Assembly: GCF_000717995.1 (NCBI RefSeq)
Contig: NZ_JODM01000001.1
Span: forward strand, 744,001 to 808,000
Direction: 5' to 3'
Length of the DNA stretch: 64,000 nucleotides
Origin: Streptomyces violaceorubidus
GTDB lineage: Bacteria > Actinomycetota > Actinomycetes > Streptomycetales > Streptomycetaceae
In this document: in pieces, positions 1 through 7,133 of the stretch
Position numbering within the stretch: the first letter of the stretch is position 1
Layout: every line of letters begins with the position of its first letter
Notes under the pieces: model-generated
Told to the model about the DNA's origin: nothing
Seen by the model: the letters and a program-made list of their open reading frames with translations, nothing else
The model's database searches: none
Translations under genes and position numbers: made by a program

Positions 1-20
1 CACGGTCGACTTCGGTCCAT
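1..20 (-). CDS. Start of a gene running off the left edge
   Basis: An ATG on the minus strand at position 20 is preceded by a very strong ribosome site, GGAGGAGG, eight bases upstream (positions 29-36). Only six codons (M-D-R-S-R-P) lie inside the window, so no function can be given. The gene would be divergent from the SUFU-domain gene. The call rests on the ribosome site alone. Confidence 0.45.
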
Positions 21-225
21 GCCGCCCACCTCCTCCGGCCGGTCCCTCGTGAGGGACGATCCATTCCCCTTGTTTGGAGGGGTTCCCCGTAGGGGAGAGT
101 TCACAGCGTCGGGGGCTTGATCGCGACGCACTGCGTGCTGCCCCGAACCGCTGGCCCACAGTACCAGCCGCGCGACGTGTCAAGGCGCCGCTTTGCCTCT
201 TCACGACGAGTTCTATGCTCGCCGC

Positions 226-822
226 ATGGCTGATGTTCTCCCACTGGTCGAGGCCCGGTTGCGCAGCGCGCTGGGCGAGCCGGACGCGCGCGCGGCGGTC
301 ACCTTCCTCGGTACCGACCGCATCGAGGTGCTGCGTTTCCCCGCCTCCGGCCAGGAGGGCGACGTCGTCCGCTACGCCACCCTCGGCATGTCGGCCCAGC
401 CCATGGCGGACCCCACGGCGGTGCTCGCCGACCCGGTCGAGGGCCCCCGCGCCGAGCTGGTGCTCTCCGTGCGGGCCGGGGCGGCCGACACCGACAAGGT
501 GCTCCGCCCGCTCGCCGTACTGGCCGCGTCCCCGCAGGTCGAGGGCGTGGTCGTGGCGCCCGGTGCGTCGCTCGACGTGGGCGAGCCGCTGTGGCCCGGG
601 GCGCCGTTCACCTCGGTGCTGGTCGCCGAGCCCGGCGGACTGGTCGAGGACCTGGAGCTGGACGCCCCGCTGGACCCCGTACGGTTCCTGCCGCTGCTGC
701 CGATGACGCCGAACGAGGCGGCCTGGAAGCGCGTGCACGGCGCGCCCGCCCTCCAGGAGCGCTGGCTGAACCACGGAACGGACCTGCGCGATCCCTCGCG
801 CAGGTCCGTTCCGCTGGACTGA
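226..822 (+). CDS. Suppressor of fused (SUFU) domain protein
   Basis: 198 aa, opening MADVLPLVEARL. The whole protein resembles the bacterial SUFU-domain family: an N-terminal helix, then a beta-rich core with motifs such as VTFLGTDRIEVLRFP and YATLGMS, and a conserved WPG-x-PF stretch near residue 130. Bacterial SUFU proteins have no established biochemical role and sometimes act as immunity proteins. A TTG at 193 could extend the frame by 11 codons, but ATG 226 is preferred because TATGCT (214-219) sits six bases upstream, the layout of a leaderless start. The last codons contain a terminator hairpin. The next gene is convergent. Confidence 0.78.
   Translation: MADVLPLVEARLRSALGEPDARAAVTFLGTDRIEVLRFPASGQEGDVVRYATLGMSAQPMADPTAVLADPVEGPRAELVLSVRAGAADTDKVLRPLAVLAASPQVEGVVVAPGASLDVGEPLWPGAPFTSVLVAEPGGLVEDLELDAPLDPVRFLPLLPMTPNEAAWKRVHGAPALQERWLNHGTDLRDPSRRSVPLD
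775..812 (+). terminator. Perfect 16-bp hairpin in the 3' end of the SUFU gene
   Basis: GGAACGGACCTGCGCG (775-790) pairs perfectly with CGCGCAGGTCCGTTCC (797-812) around a 6-base loop. It lies inside the last 16 codons of the gene and faces the end of the convergent MFS gene, so it probably stops transcription from both sides. There is no clear T-tract, as is common in Streptomyces. Confidence 0.65.
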
Positions 823-857
823 CGTGGCGGCGTGACGCAACTCACCGGATTTTCTCG

Positions 858-2081
858 TCAGTTGGCGAAAACCGTGACCGAGTCCTCGCTCGCGTGCCGC
901 GGTTCCAGCTCCTCGGCCTCGTGGGTGAGCGCGCGGCGGCGTACGACGACCACGACCGCGCCGAGCAGGGCGGTCACCGCGGCCACCACGAACGGGATGT
1001 GGACGTCGGTCCACTCCTCGATCTTCGGCGCGAAGTAGGGGGCGGCCGCCGCGGCGAACCAGCGCACGAAGTTGTAGCCCGCGCTCGCCACCGGGCGCGG
1101 CGCGTCCGAGACCCCGAGGGCCAGCTCGGTGTAGACGGTGTTGTTCACCCCGATGAACGCGCCGGACAGGATCGTGCAGACGATCGCCGCGGTGTGGTTG
1201 CCGTAGCCGAGGACCAGGACGTCGGCCGCGAGCAGCACCAGCGAGCCGCCGAGCACCTTGAGCGAGCCGAAGCGCTTCTGCACGCGCGGCGCCACCAGCA
1301 CCGAGAAGACGGCGAGCAGCACGCCCCAGGCGAAGAACACGGCACCCGACTTGTACGGCGTCATGTTCAGCACGAACGGGGTGAAGGCCAGCACGGTGAA
1401 GAACGTGTAGTTGTAGAAGAACGCCGAGACCGCGGCGGAGGCGAGGCCGCCGTGGCCCAGCGCCCTGACCGGGTCGAGCAGCGAGGTCTTGCGGGCCGGC
1501 TTGGGCTGCTCCTTGAGGAACACCGTGATGCACAGGAAGCCGATCGCCATCAGGAAGGCCGTGCCGAAGAACGGGTAGCGCCAGCTGGCGTCGCCGAGCA
1601 GCGCGCCCAGCAGCGGGCCGCAGGCCATGCCGAGGCCGAGGGCGGACTCGTACAGCAGGATCGCGGCGGCGCTCCCGCCGGCCGCCGCGCCGACGATCAC
1701 GGCGAGGGCCGTGGAGACGAACAGCGCGTTGCCCAGGCCCCAGCCCGCCCGGTAGCCGACGAGCTGGCCGACGGTGTCGGAGGTGCCGGCCAGGCCCGCG
1801 AAGACCACGACGAAGGCCAGGCCGAGCAGCAGGGTCTTGCGGCCGCCGATGCGGCTGGAGACGAAGCCGGTGACCAGCATCGCCAGGGCCGTGATGAGGA
1901 AGTACGACGTGAACAGGAGGGAGACCTGACCGGCGCTCGCGTCCAGGCCCTTGGCGATGGACGGGAGGATCGGGTCGACGAGCCCGATGCCCATGAAGGC
2001 CACCACGGACGCGCCCGCGGTCGCCCACACGGCCTTGGGCTGCCTCAGGATGCCGCCCGCACCCGCGTCGAAGGGGTCCAT
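858..2081 (-). CDS. MFS transporter (probable drug exporter)
   Basis: 407 aa with about 12 hydrophobic segments, and a loop SRIGGRKTLLLG between TM2 and TM3 that matches the MFS signature. The N-terminal half carries VDPILPSIAKGL, typical of DHA1-type multidrug exporters. It probably exports small molecules by proton antiport, and the substrate cannot be read from the sequence. ATG at 2081 is chosen over a frame-open ATG at 2120 because GGGAGAG lies just upstream, and because the extra 13 codons would overlap the promoter/operator at 2111-2150. No regulator gene sits beside it. Confidence 0.85.
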   Translation of the reverse strand: MDPFDAGAGGILRQPKAVWATAGASVVAFMGIGLVDPILPSIAKGLDASAGQVSLLFTSYFLITALAMLVTGFVSSRIGGRKTLLLGLAFVVVFAGLAGTSDTVGQLVGYRAGWGLGNALFVSTALAVIVGAAAGGSAAAILLYESALGLGMACGPLLGALLGDASWRYPFFGTAFLMAIGFLCITVFLKEQPKPARKTSLLDPVRALGHGGLASAAVSAFFYNYTFFTVLAFTPFVLNMTPYKSGAVFFAWGVLLAVFSVLVAPRVQKRFGSLKVLGGSLVLLAADVLVLGYGNHTAAIVCTILSGAFIGVNNTVYTELALGVSDAPRPVASAGYNFVRWFAAAAAPYFAPKIEEWTDVHIPFVVAAVTALLGAVVVVVRRRALTHEAEELEPRHASEDSVTVFAN

Positions 2082-2110
2082 GCTTGCTCTCCCATGCCGA
2101 GAATTGGTTG

Positions 2111-2150
2111 GTGTATACACATAGTAAGTTAGGTCTGCTAATTAATGCAA
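2111..2150 (-). promoter_or_regulatory. Promoter with palindromic operator for the MFS gene
   Basis: On the minus strand TTGCAT (2150-2145) and TACTAT (2126-2121) are 18 bp apart, a good -35/-10 pair. The perfect palindrome GTGTATACAC (2111-2120) follows the -10 at once and would cover the transcription start, a classic repressor position (MarR or TetR type). The stretch is strikingly AT-rich for this genome. Confidence 0.55.
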
Positions 2151-2251
2151 CATACATCTAGTCGGGTGGAGGCAGGTCCGTCCGGGGCCCTTCCGTCCGG
2201 ACGGGTGATCGTCCTTGACGTGGGGGAGCGAGGGTAGGACCGTGGGGCCCT

Positions 2252-2902
2252 ATGAGGGGCGAACCCAGTTGCCCGAAGTGTGGTGGCCGGGTCAGGGCTC
2301 CCGGCCTCTTCGCCGATTCCTGGCAGTGCGACCTGCACGGGACCGTGCATCCCGTCCAGCCCGTACTCCCGCCCAGCGTCGAGGCGCTCGGCGTCGTGGT
2401 GCACCGCACGCAGGTGCCGGTCTGGATGCCCTGGCCGCTGCCGGTCGGCTGGCTGTTCACCGGCGTGGCCTGCGCGGGCGACGACCGCAGCGGGGGCAGG
2501 GCGACCGCCGTCGCCTGTTCCGGCCCCGGGCCGCTCGGCGGCATCGGTGAGCTGATCCTGGTCGCCGAGGAGCTCGGCGTCGGCCTCGGGGCGCGGTACG
2601 CGGGGCTCGACGCCCCGGATCCGGGGCCCTACCTGGACGTCGAGAAGCCGCCCCAGGCCAAGGTCCTGGCGGCGGGCCGCCCCACCCCGCTCTGGCACGT
2701 CTCCGGCGGCCCGGCCGACCGTGCCGTCTTCGCCGGGGAGGCCCTCGGCATGTGGCTGTGGGCCGTGGTGTGGCCCGAGCGGTCGGGGCTGCTGATGTAC
2801 GAGGAGCTGGTCCTGACCGACCTGCGGGACGCGGGCGCCGAGGTGGACCTGGTGCCGTGCGGGGCGCTGTCGCCGCGGCTGATCGAGCCGACGGTGCCGT
2901 AG
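2252..2902 (+). CDS. DUF6758 family protein
   Basis: 216 aa. The N-terminus has a zinc-knuckle-like CPKCGGRVRAPGLFADSWQC (two Cys pairs, residues 7-26), followed by a globular domain rich in Gly and Leu. I recognise it as the actinobacterial family now called DUF6758, whose function is unknown. The start is ATG 2252 because the Cys motif follows at once, and no strong ribosome site is visible. Downstream is a low-complexity gap, then the PHP gene on the same strand. Confidence 0.72.
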   Translation: MRGEPSCPKCGGRVRAPGLFADSWQCDLHGTVHPVQPVLPPSVEALGVVVHRTQVPVWMPWPLPVGWLFTGVACAGDDRSGGRATAVACSGPGPLGGIGELILVAEELGVGLGARYAGLDAPDPGPYLDVEKPPQAKVLAAGRPTPLWHVSGGPADRAVFAGEALGMWLWAVVWPERSGLLMYEELVLTDLRDAGAEVDLVPCGALSPRLIEPTVP

Positions 2903-2970
2903 CGCACGGGTGCTGCGCCGCTTTGCCGAGCTGTGTGCGGTGCCGCTGCGCCGTGCCGTGTCGTGTCGCT

Positions 2971-3000
2971 GTGCCGTGCCGTGCCGTGCCGTGCCGTGCC
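2971..3000 (+). repeat. (GTGCC)6 pentanucleotide microsatellite
   Basis: Six perfect tandem copies of GTGCC, with degenerate copies on both sides from about 2940 to 3050. It occupies the 296-bp gap between the DUF6758 and PHP genes. No credible gene was seen in this gap. Confidence 0.85.
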
Positions 3001-3198
3001 GCTGTGCTGTGCCGTCCGTGCCGTGCCGTGCCGCTGCGCCGTGCCGCGTCGTCGCGGGCGCGGCGGGTGTCCAGGTCCGAGTGGGGCGAGTGAGGCGAGT
3101 AGGGGGCGCAGGGGCGCTGCGGGTGTGACGGCGGGGGGTCGAGTTCCGGTTATCCTTGGGCGTCCCCCTCCGTCCCGTCACCGCTTGGAGTCAGCGTC

Positions 3199-4056
3199 GT
3201 GCGCATCGATCTGCACACCCACTCCACCGCGTCCGACGGCACGGACGCCCCGGCCCAGCTGGTGCGCAAGGCCGCCGCCGCCGGGCTCGACGTCGTGGCG
3301 CTGACCGACCACGACACCACCCGCGGCCATGCCGAGGCCGTCGCCGCGCTCCCCGAGGGGCTCACCCTCGTCACCGGTGCCGAGCTCTCCTGCCGCCTCG
3401 ACGGCGTCAGCATGCACATGCTGGCCTACCTCTTCGACCCCGAGGAGCCCGCCCTGCTCGCCGAGCGCGAGCTGGTCCGGGACGACCGGGTGCCGCGGGC
3501 CCGGGCCATGGTCGCCAAGCTCAACGAGCTGGGCGTGCCCGTCACCTGGGAGCAGGTCGCCAGGATCGCCGGGGGCGGCTCGGTCGGCCGCCCGCACGTG
3601 GCCTCCGCCCTCGTGGAACTGGGCGTCGTCCCCACGGTGAACGACGCCTTCACCCAGGACTGGCTGGCCGACGGCGGCCGGGCCCACGTGGAGAAGCACG
3701 AGACCGATCCCTTCGAGGCGATCCGGCTGATCAAGGGCGCGGGCGGGGTCGCCGTCTTCGCGCACCCGGCCGCCGTCAAGCGGGGCCGGACCGTGTCCGA
3801 GGCCGCGATCGCCGACCTGGCGGCCGCCGGGCTCGACGGCATCGAGGTCGACCACATGGACCACGACGCGGACACGCGGACCAGGCTGCGCGGGACGGCG
3901 AGGGAGCTGGGGCTCCTGGTGACCGGTTCGAGCGACTACCACGGCAGCCGGAAGACCTGTGTGCTCGGCGAGTACACGACCGACCCCGAGGTGTACGGGG
4001 AGATCACGCGACGGGCGTTCGGGGCGTTCCCGGTGCCGGGGGCCGGCGGGGCCTGA
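3199..4056 (+). CDS. PHP domain metal-dependent phosphoesterase
   Basis: 285 aa PHP-superfamily protein. The N-terminal metal motif DLHTHSTASDGT is at residues 4-15 and the second motif LTDHDTT near residue 36. A later conserved part, FAHPAA then SSDYHG (around residues 190-245), completes the trinuclear metal site. It resembles the E. coli YciV (RNase AM) group, which trims 5' ends of RNA and hydrolyses 3',5'-bisphosphonucleotides, so a nucleotide or RNA phosphatase role is likely. The GTG start has GGAG eight bases upstream. It lies ahead of marC with a short gap and may share its transcript. Confidence 0.85.
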   Translation: MRIDLHTHSTASDGTDAPAQLVRKAAAAGLDVVALTDHDTTRGHAEAVAALPEGLTLVTGAELSCRLDGVSMHMLAYLFDPEEPALLAERELVRDDRVPRARAMVAKLNELGVPVTWEQVARIAGGGSVGRPHVASALVELGVVPTVNDAFTQDWLADGGRAHVEKHETDPFEAIRLIKGAGGVAVFAHPAAVKRGRTVSEAAIADLAAAGLDGIEVDHMDHDADTRTRLRGTARELGLLVTGSSDYHGSRKTCVLGEYTTDPEVYGEITRRAFGAFPVPGAGGA

Positions 4057-4106
4057 ACCTCCGCGCGTCCACCCTTCCATTCCTCCGCAAGGCCAGTAGC
4101 ACACCC

Positions 4107-4712
4107 ATGTTCGACGTCGCCGTCTTCGGCTCCCTCTTCCTGACCCTTTTCGTCATCATGGATCCCCCCGGGATCACCCCGATCTTCCTCGCCCTGACCT
4201 CCGGCCGCCCCGCCAAGGTGCAGAAGCAGATGGCCTTCCAGGCCGTCTGCGTCGCCGGTGGCGTGATCACGGTGTTCGGTCTGCTCGGGCACCGGATCCT
4301 CGACTACCTGCATGTGTCCGTGCCCGCCCTGATGATCGCCGGCGGCCTGCTGCTCCTGCTGATCGCCCTCGACCTGCTCACCGGCAAGACGGACGAGCCG
4401 AAGCAGACCAAGGACGTCAACGTCGCCCTCGTACCGCTGGGCATGCCGCTGCTCGCCGGGCCCGGGGCGATCGTGTCGGTCATCCTGGCCGTGCAGAAGG
4501 CGGACAGTGTGACCACCCAGGTCTCGGTGTGGGCGGCGATCCTCGCCATCCACGTGGTGCTGTGGCTGGTGATGCGCTACTCGCTGCTGATCATCCGGGT
4601 CATCAAGGACGGCGGTGTGGTCCTGGTGACCCGCCTGGCCGGCATGATGCTCTCCGCGATCGCCGTGCAGCAGATCATCAACGGGGTCACCCAGGTGATC
4701 CAGAGCGCGTGA
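4107..4712 (+). CDS. MarC family integral membrane protein
   Basis: 201 aa with six predicted membrane helices. It opens with FGSLFLTLFVIMDPPGITPIFLALT, the conserved MarC N-terminus, and a second PLGMPLLAGPGAIVSVI repeat lies at residues 110-127. The length is normal for the family. MarC was once linked to multiple antibiotic resistance, but that link has been withdrawn and the function is unknown. The ATG start at 4107 is well placed 50 bp after the PHP gene. A very strong terminator follows directly. Confidence 0.88.
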   Translation: MFDVAVFGSLFLTLFVIMDPPGITPIFLALTSGRPAKVQKQMAFQAVCVAGGVITVFGLLGHRILDYLHVSVPALMIAGGLLLLLIALDLLTGKTDEPKQTKDVNVALVPLGMPLLAGPGAIVSVILAVQKADSVTTQVSVWAAILAIHVVLWLVMRYSLLIIRVIKDGGVVLVTRLAGMMLSAIAVQQIINGVTQVIQSA

Positions 4713-4713
4713 G

Positions 4714-4762
4714 CACGAGAACAGGGCCCCGCACGGAATCCGTGCGGGGCCCTGTTCTCGTG
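4714..4762 (+). terminator. 23-bp perfect terminator hairpin after marC
   Basis: Two perfectly complementary 23-base arms (4714-4736 and 4740-4762) flank a three-base loop. It begins one base after the marC stop codon and also faces the end of the convergent small gene at 4778-4930. Confidence 0.9.
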
Positions 4763-4777
4763 TGTGAAGGGTCCGCG

Positions 4778-4930
4778 TTACATGGCCGAGGTTTCGGCGG
4801 GGCGGATCCACAGGCGCTGCCCTATGGCGGCGGCCTGCTGAACGATGCGGTTCACGGAGGCGGCGTCCACGACAGTCGTGTCCACGGGGGTCCCGTCGAC
4901 GTCGTCGAGTCGCATGACTTCAAAGCGCAT
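4778..4930 (-). CDS. Small conserved 50-aa protein
   Basis: Reads MRFEVMRLDDVDGTPVDTTV... to ...RPAETSAM, 50 aa, with a helical middle (VNRIVQQAAAIGQRL). AAGGGAG lies six bases before the ATG at 4930. I recall close homologues of this length in other Streptomyces, with no known function. It is acidic at the N-terminus and has no membrane segment. It is convergent with marC across the terminator, and about 270 bp without a gene separates it from the divergent NYN gene. Confidence 0.7.
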   Translation of the reverse strand: MRFEVMRLDDVDGTPVDTTVVDAASVNRIVQQAAAIGQRLWIRPAETSAM

Positions 4931-5203
4931 GGCCTCTCCCTTGATCTGGTCATCCTCCTGCGGAGAACTACTGGTGTGGCTCCTGGGTCGTCGGTGCCCG
5001 GGCTTCCGTAGGGGTCAACGGGATGCCCTCTGCAAACATTCCCTACGCTAAGGAAATTTTTCGCACGACTAATTACTGGCAAGTAAGCCGCTTGTTACGA
5101 GGTGGCCGAGGCGGCGGGGTGTCGCGGTTCGTGGCGTAAGTGACAGGTGTCCGGTACGGGACTGACCGGGACCGGTTGTGTTCGTAGCGTGACCGCCGGG
5201 ACA

Positions 5204-6109
5204 ATGGAGGCGATGAACGACGACCTCGCGCCCCTGAACGCTCGTATCGATCGCACGAACGAGCTGCTCCAGCGCATGCTCGCCGAGGTGGCGAAGACCC
5301 CCTCGACCCACGCGATCTTCGTCGACGCCGGTTACCTGTACGCGGCGGCGGGGCGACTGGTCGCCGGGACCGAGGACCGCCGGGCCTTCGACCTGGACGC
5401 CGAGGGGCTGATCGAGGCGCTCATCGACAGGGCCCGCTCCGTCTTCGCGGACAGCCGCCTGCTGCGCGTGTACTGGTACGACGGCGCCCGGCGCCGCATC
5501 CACACCGCCGAGCAGCAGTGCATCGCCGAGCTTCCCGACGTCAAGGTCCGCCTGGGCAACCTCAACGCCAACAACCAGCAGAAGGGCGTCGACTCCCTCA
5601 TCCGCACCGACCTGGAGTCGCTGGCCCGGCACCGCGCCATCAGCGACGCGGCCCTGCTCGGCGGCGACGAGGACCTGGTGTCGGCGGTCGAGGCCGCCCA
5701 GGGGTACGGCGCCCGCGTCCACCTGTGGGGCATCGAGGCCCCCGAGGGTCGCAACCAGGCCGAGCCGCTGCTCTGGGAGGTCGACAGCCAACGCACCCTG
5801 GACCTCGACTTCTTCAAGCCCTACGTCTCCCGGCGCACGACCCACACCGGCGAGGCGCAGGGCGGCCCGCGCCCCGGCCGCGAGGACGTCCGCTTCGTGG
5901 GCGCGCAGATCGCGGCGAAGTGGCTGGCCTCCCGGGGCCGCGCAGCACTGGTGGAGCTGCTCCCCGGCCACCCCTACCTCCCCGGCTCCGTTGACCAGGA
6001 CCTGCTGGTGGAGGCCGAGGGGCTGCTCCAGTACTCGCTGCGCGGCCAGCCCGAGCTGCGACGGGCGCTGCGGGACGGCTTCTGGGAGCACCTGCGGGCG
6101 CAGTACTAG
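5204..6109 (+). CDS. NYN domain (PIN-like) ribonuclease family protein
   Basis: 301 aa. After an N-terminal helix that could form a coiled coil, the NYN core starts at about residue 34 with IFVDAGYLY, where Asp is a predicted catalytic residue. VDSLIRTDLESLA (residues ~130) and LLGGDEDLV (residues ~148) supply the other acidic residues expected of PIN/NYN nucleases. A C-terminal helical domain of about 90 residues follows. The likely role is RNA cleavage or tRNA/mRNA processing. ATG 5204 or 5213 (three codons later) could be the start, and CCGGGA lies five bases before the first. Confidence 0.8.
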   Translation: MEAMNDDLAPLNARIDRTNELLQRMLAEVAKTPSTHAIFVDAGYLYAAAGRLVAGTEDRRAFDLDAEGLIEALIDRARSVFADSRLLRVYWYDGARRRIHTAEQQCIAELPDVKVRLGNLNANNQQKGVDSLIRTDLESLARHRAISDAALLGGDEDLVSAVEAAQGYGARVHLWGIEAPEGRNQAEPLLWEVDSQRTLDLDFFKPYVSRRTTHTGEAQGGPRPGREDVRFVGAQIAAKWLASRGRAALVELLPGHPYLPGSVDQDLLVEAEGLLQYSLRGQPELRRALRDGFWEHLRAQY

Positions 6110-6127
6110 GGAGCGGCCTCAGCGCGC

Positions 6128-7015
6128 CTACGGCCGGGGCGGTACGGGATGGTCGTCCCAGAAGTCGGCGAGGGCGCGGGCCGTCGGCAGGGGCTGGTCG
6201 GTGTTGGGGGAGTGCTCGGCGCCCGCGACGACCGTCCGGCGCGCGCCCAGCCGTAGGGCCATCTCGTCCAGGAGGGGCACGGGCCACGTGTCGTCGAAGG
6301 CGCCCGACAGCACGTGGAACGGCAGCGGTACGGCGGTCAGCTCGGCGACACGGTCCGGCTCGGTGCACAACTGACGCCCCGTGGCGAGCAGTTGGGCCGG
6401 TCTGGTGCCCAGCCAGCGCTCACGCAGCCGTTCCGGGTCCTCCGGGCCGTGGGCGGGGGCCGGGGCACCGACCTCCTCCGGCGGCCCCATGGTCTGCATC
6501 ACCTTCCAGACCTCCGCCATCGTCATCGTGTCCAGCGCGTCCCGCAGGAGCTTCACCCGCTGCCGCTGCGACGCGGAGATCCGCGCCGGACCGGAGGACA
6601 TCAGCGTGAGCGACAGGAACGGGGCGGCATCGAGCAGGACGGCGGCCCGTGCGATCTGGCCGCCCAGGGAGTGTCCGACGAGATGCACGCGCGTGCCGAG
6701 GGCGGCGGCCTGCGCCAGCACGTCCCGGGCCAGCTCGGACCGCGCGTACCCGGACTCGTCGTGCTCGGGCCCGTCCGACTCGTACTGCCCGCGCCCGTCC
6801 ACGGCGACCGTGCGGTAGCCGCGAGCCCCGAGCGGCCGGTGCAGCAGCGTGAAGTCCTCCTTGCTCCCCGTGAACCCGGGCAGCATCATCACCACGCCCC
6901 GCGGCGCGACGCCGTCGGCCACGGGAGAGTCGACGACGGCGAACTCACCGCGGGCGGTACGCAGCCGGTACGCACGGGCGTCCGGGGGCGGGCTGAAGGC
7001 GGCGTTCCTGCTCAC
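6128..7015 (-). CDS. Alpha/beta hydrolase
   Basis: 295 aa alpha/beta-hydrolase fold. The oxyanion region is MLPGFTGSK (residues ~45), the nucleophile elbow is GHSLGG (residues ~117-122, catalytic Ser), the Asp is probably in SGAFDDTWP (~235), and the His is in GAEHSPN (~262). There is no signal peptide, so it should be cytoplasmic. The substrate is unknown. The start is ATG 7015. The gene is convergent with the NYN gene, and a 118-bp gap separates it from the stop of the helicase gene upstream of it on the same strand. Confidence 0.85.
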   Translation of the reverse strand: MSRNAAFSPPPDARAYRLRTARGEFAVVDSPVADGVAPRGVVMMLPGFTGSKEDFTLLHRPLGARGYRTVAVDGRGQYESDGPEHDESGYARSELARDVLAQAAALGTRVHLVGHSLGGQIARAAVLLDAAPFLSLTLMSSGPARISASQRQRVKLLRDALDTMTMAEVWKVMQTMGPPEEVGAPAPAHGPEDPERLRERWLGTRPAQLLATGRQLCTEPDRVAELTAVPLPFHVLSGAFDDTWPVPLLDEMALRLGARRTVVAGAEHSPNTDQPLPTARALADFWDDHPVPPRP

Positions 7016-7133
7016 GGGCAGAGGCTATCGGGCGGCGGCCGACGGACGGCGGCACGGGGGCGACAACGCCGTCGGCCCGGCCCCGCGTGTGGATCGCGGG
7101 ACCGGGCCGACGGTCTGGGACGAGCGGCGCGGA

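Noticed and set aside
5147..5212. Upstream start (GTG-like, 19 extra codons) for the NYN gene
   Set aside because: The extra residues (SGTGLTGTGCVRSVTAG) are low quality and cover the likely promoter. ATG 5204/5213 begins the conserved helix.
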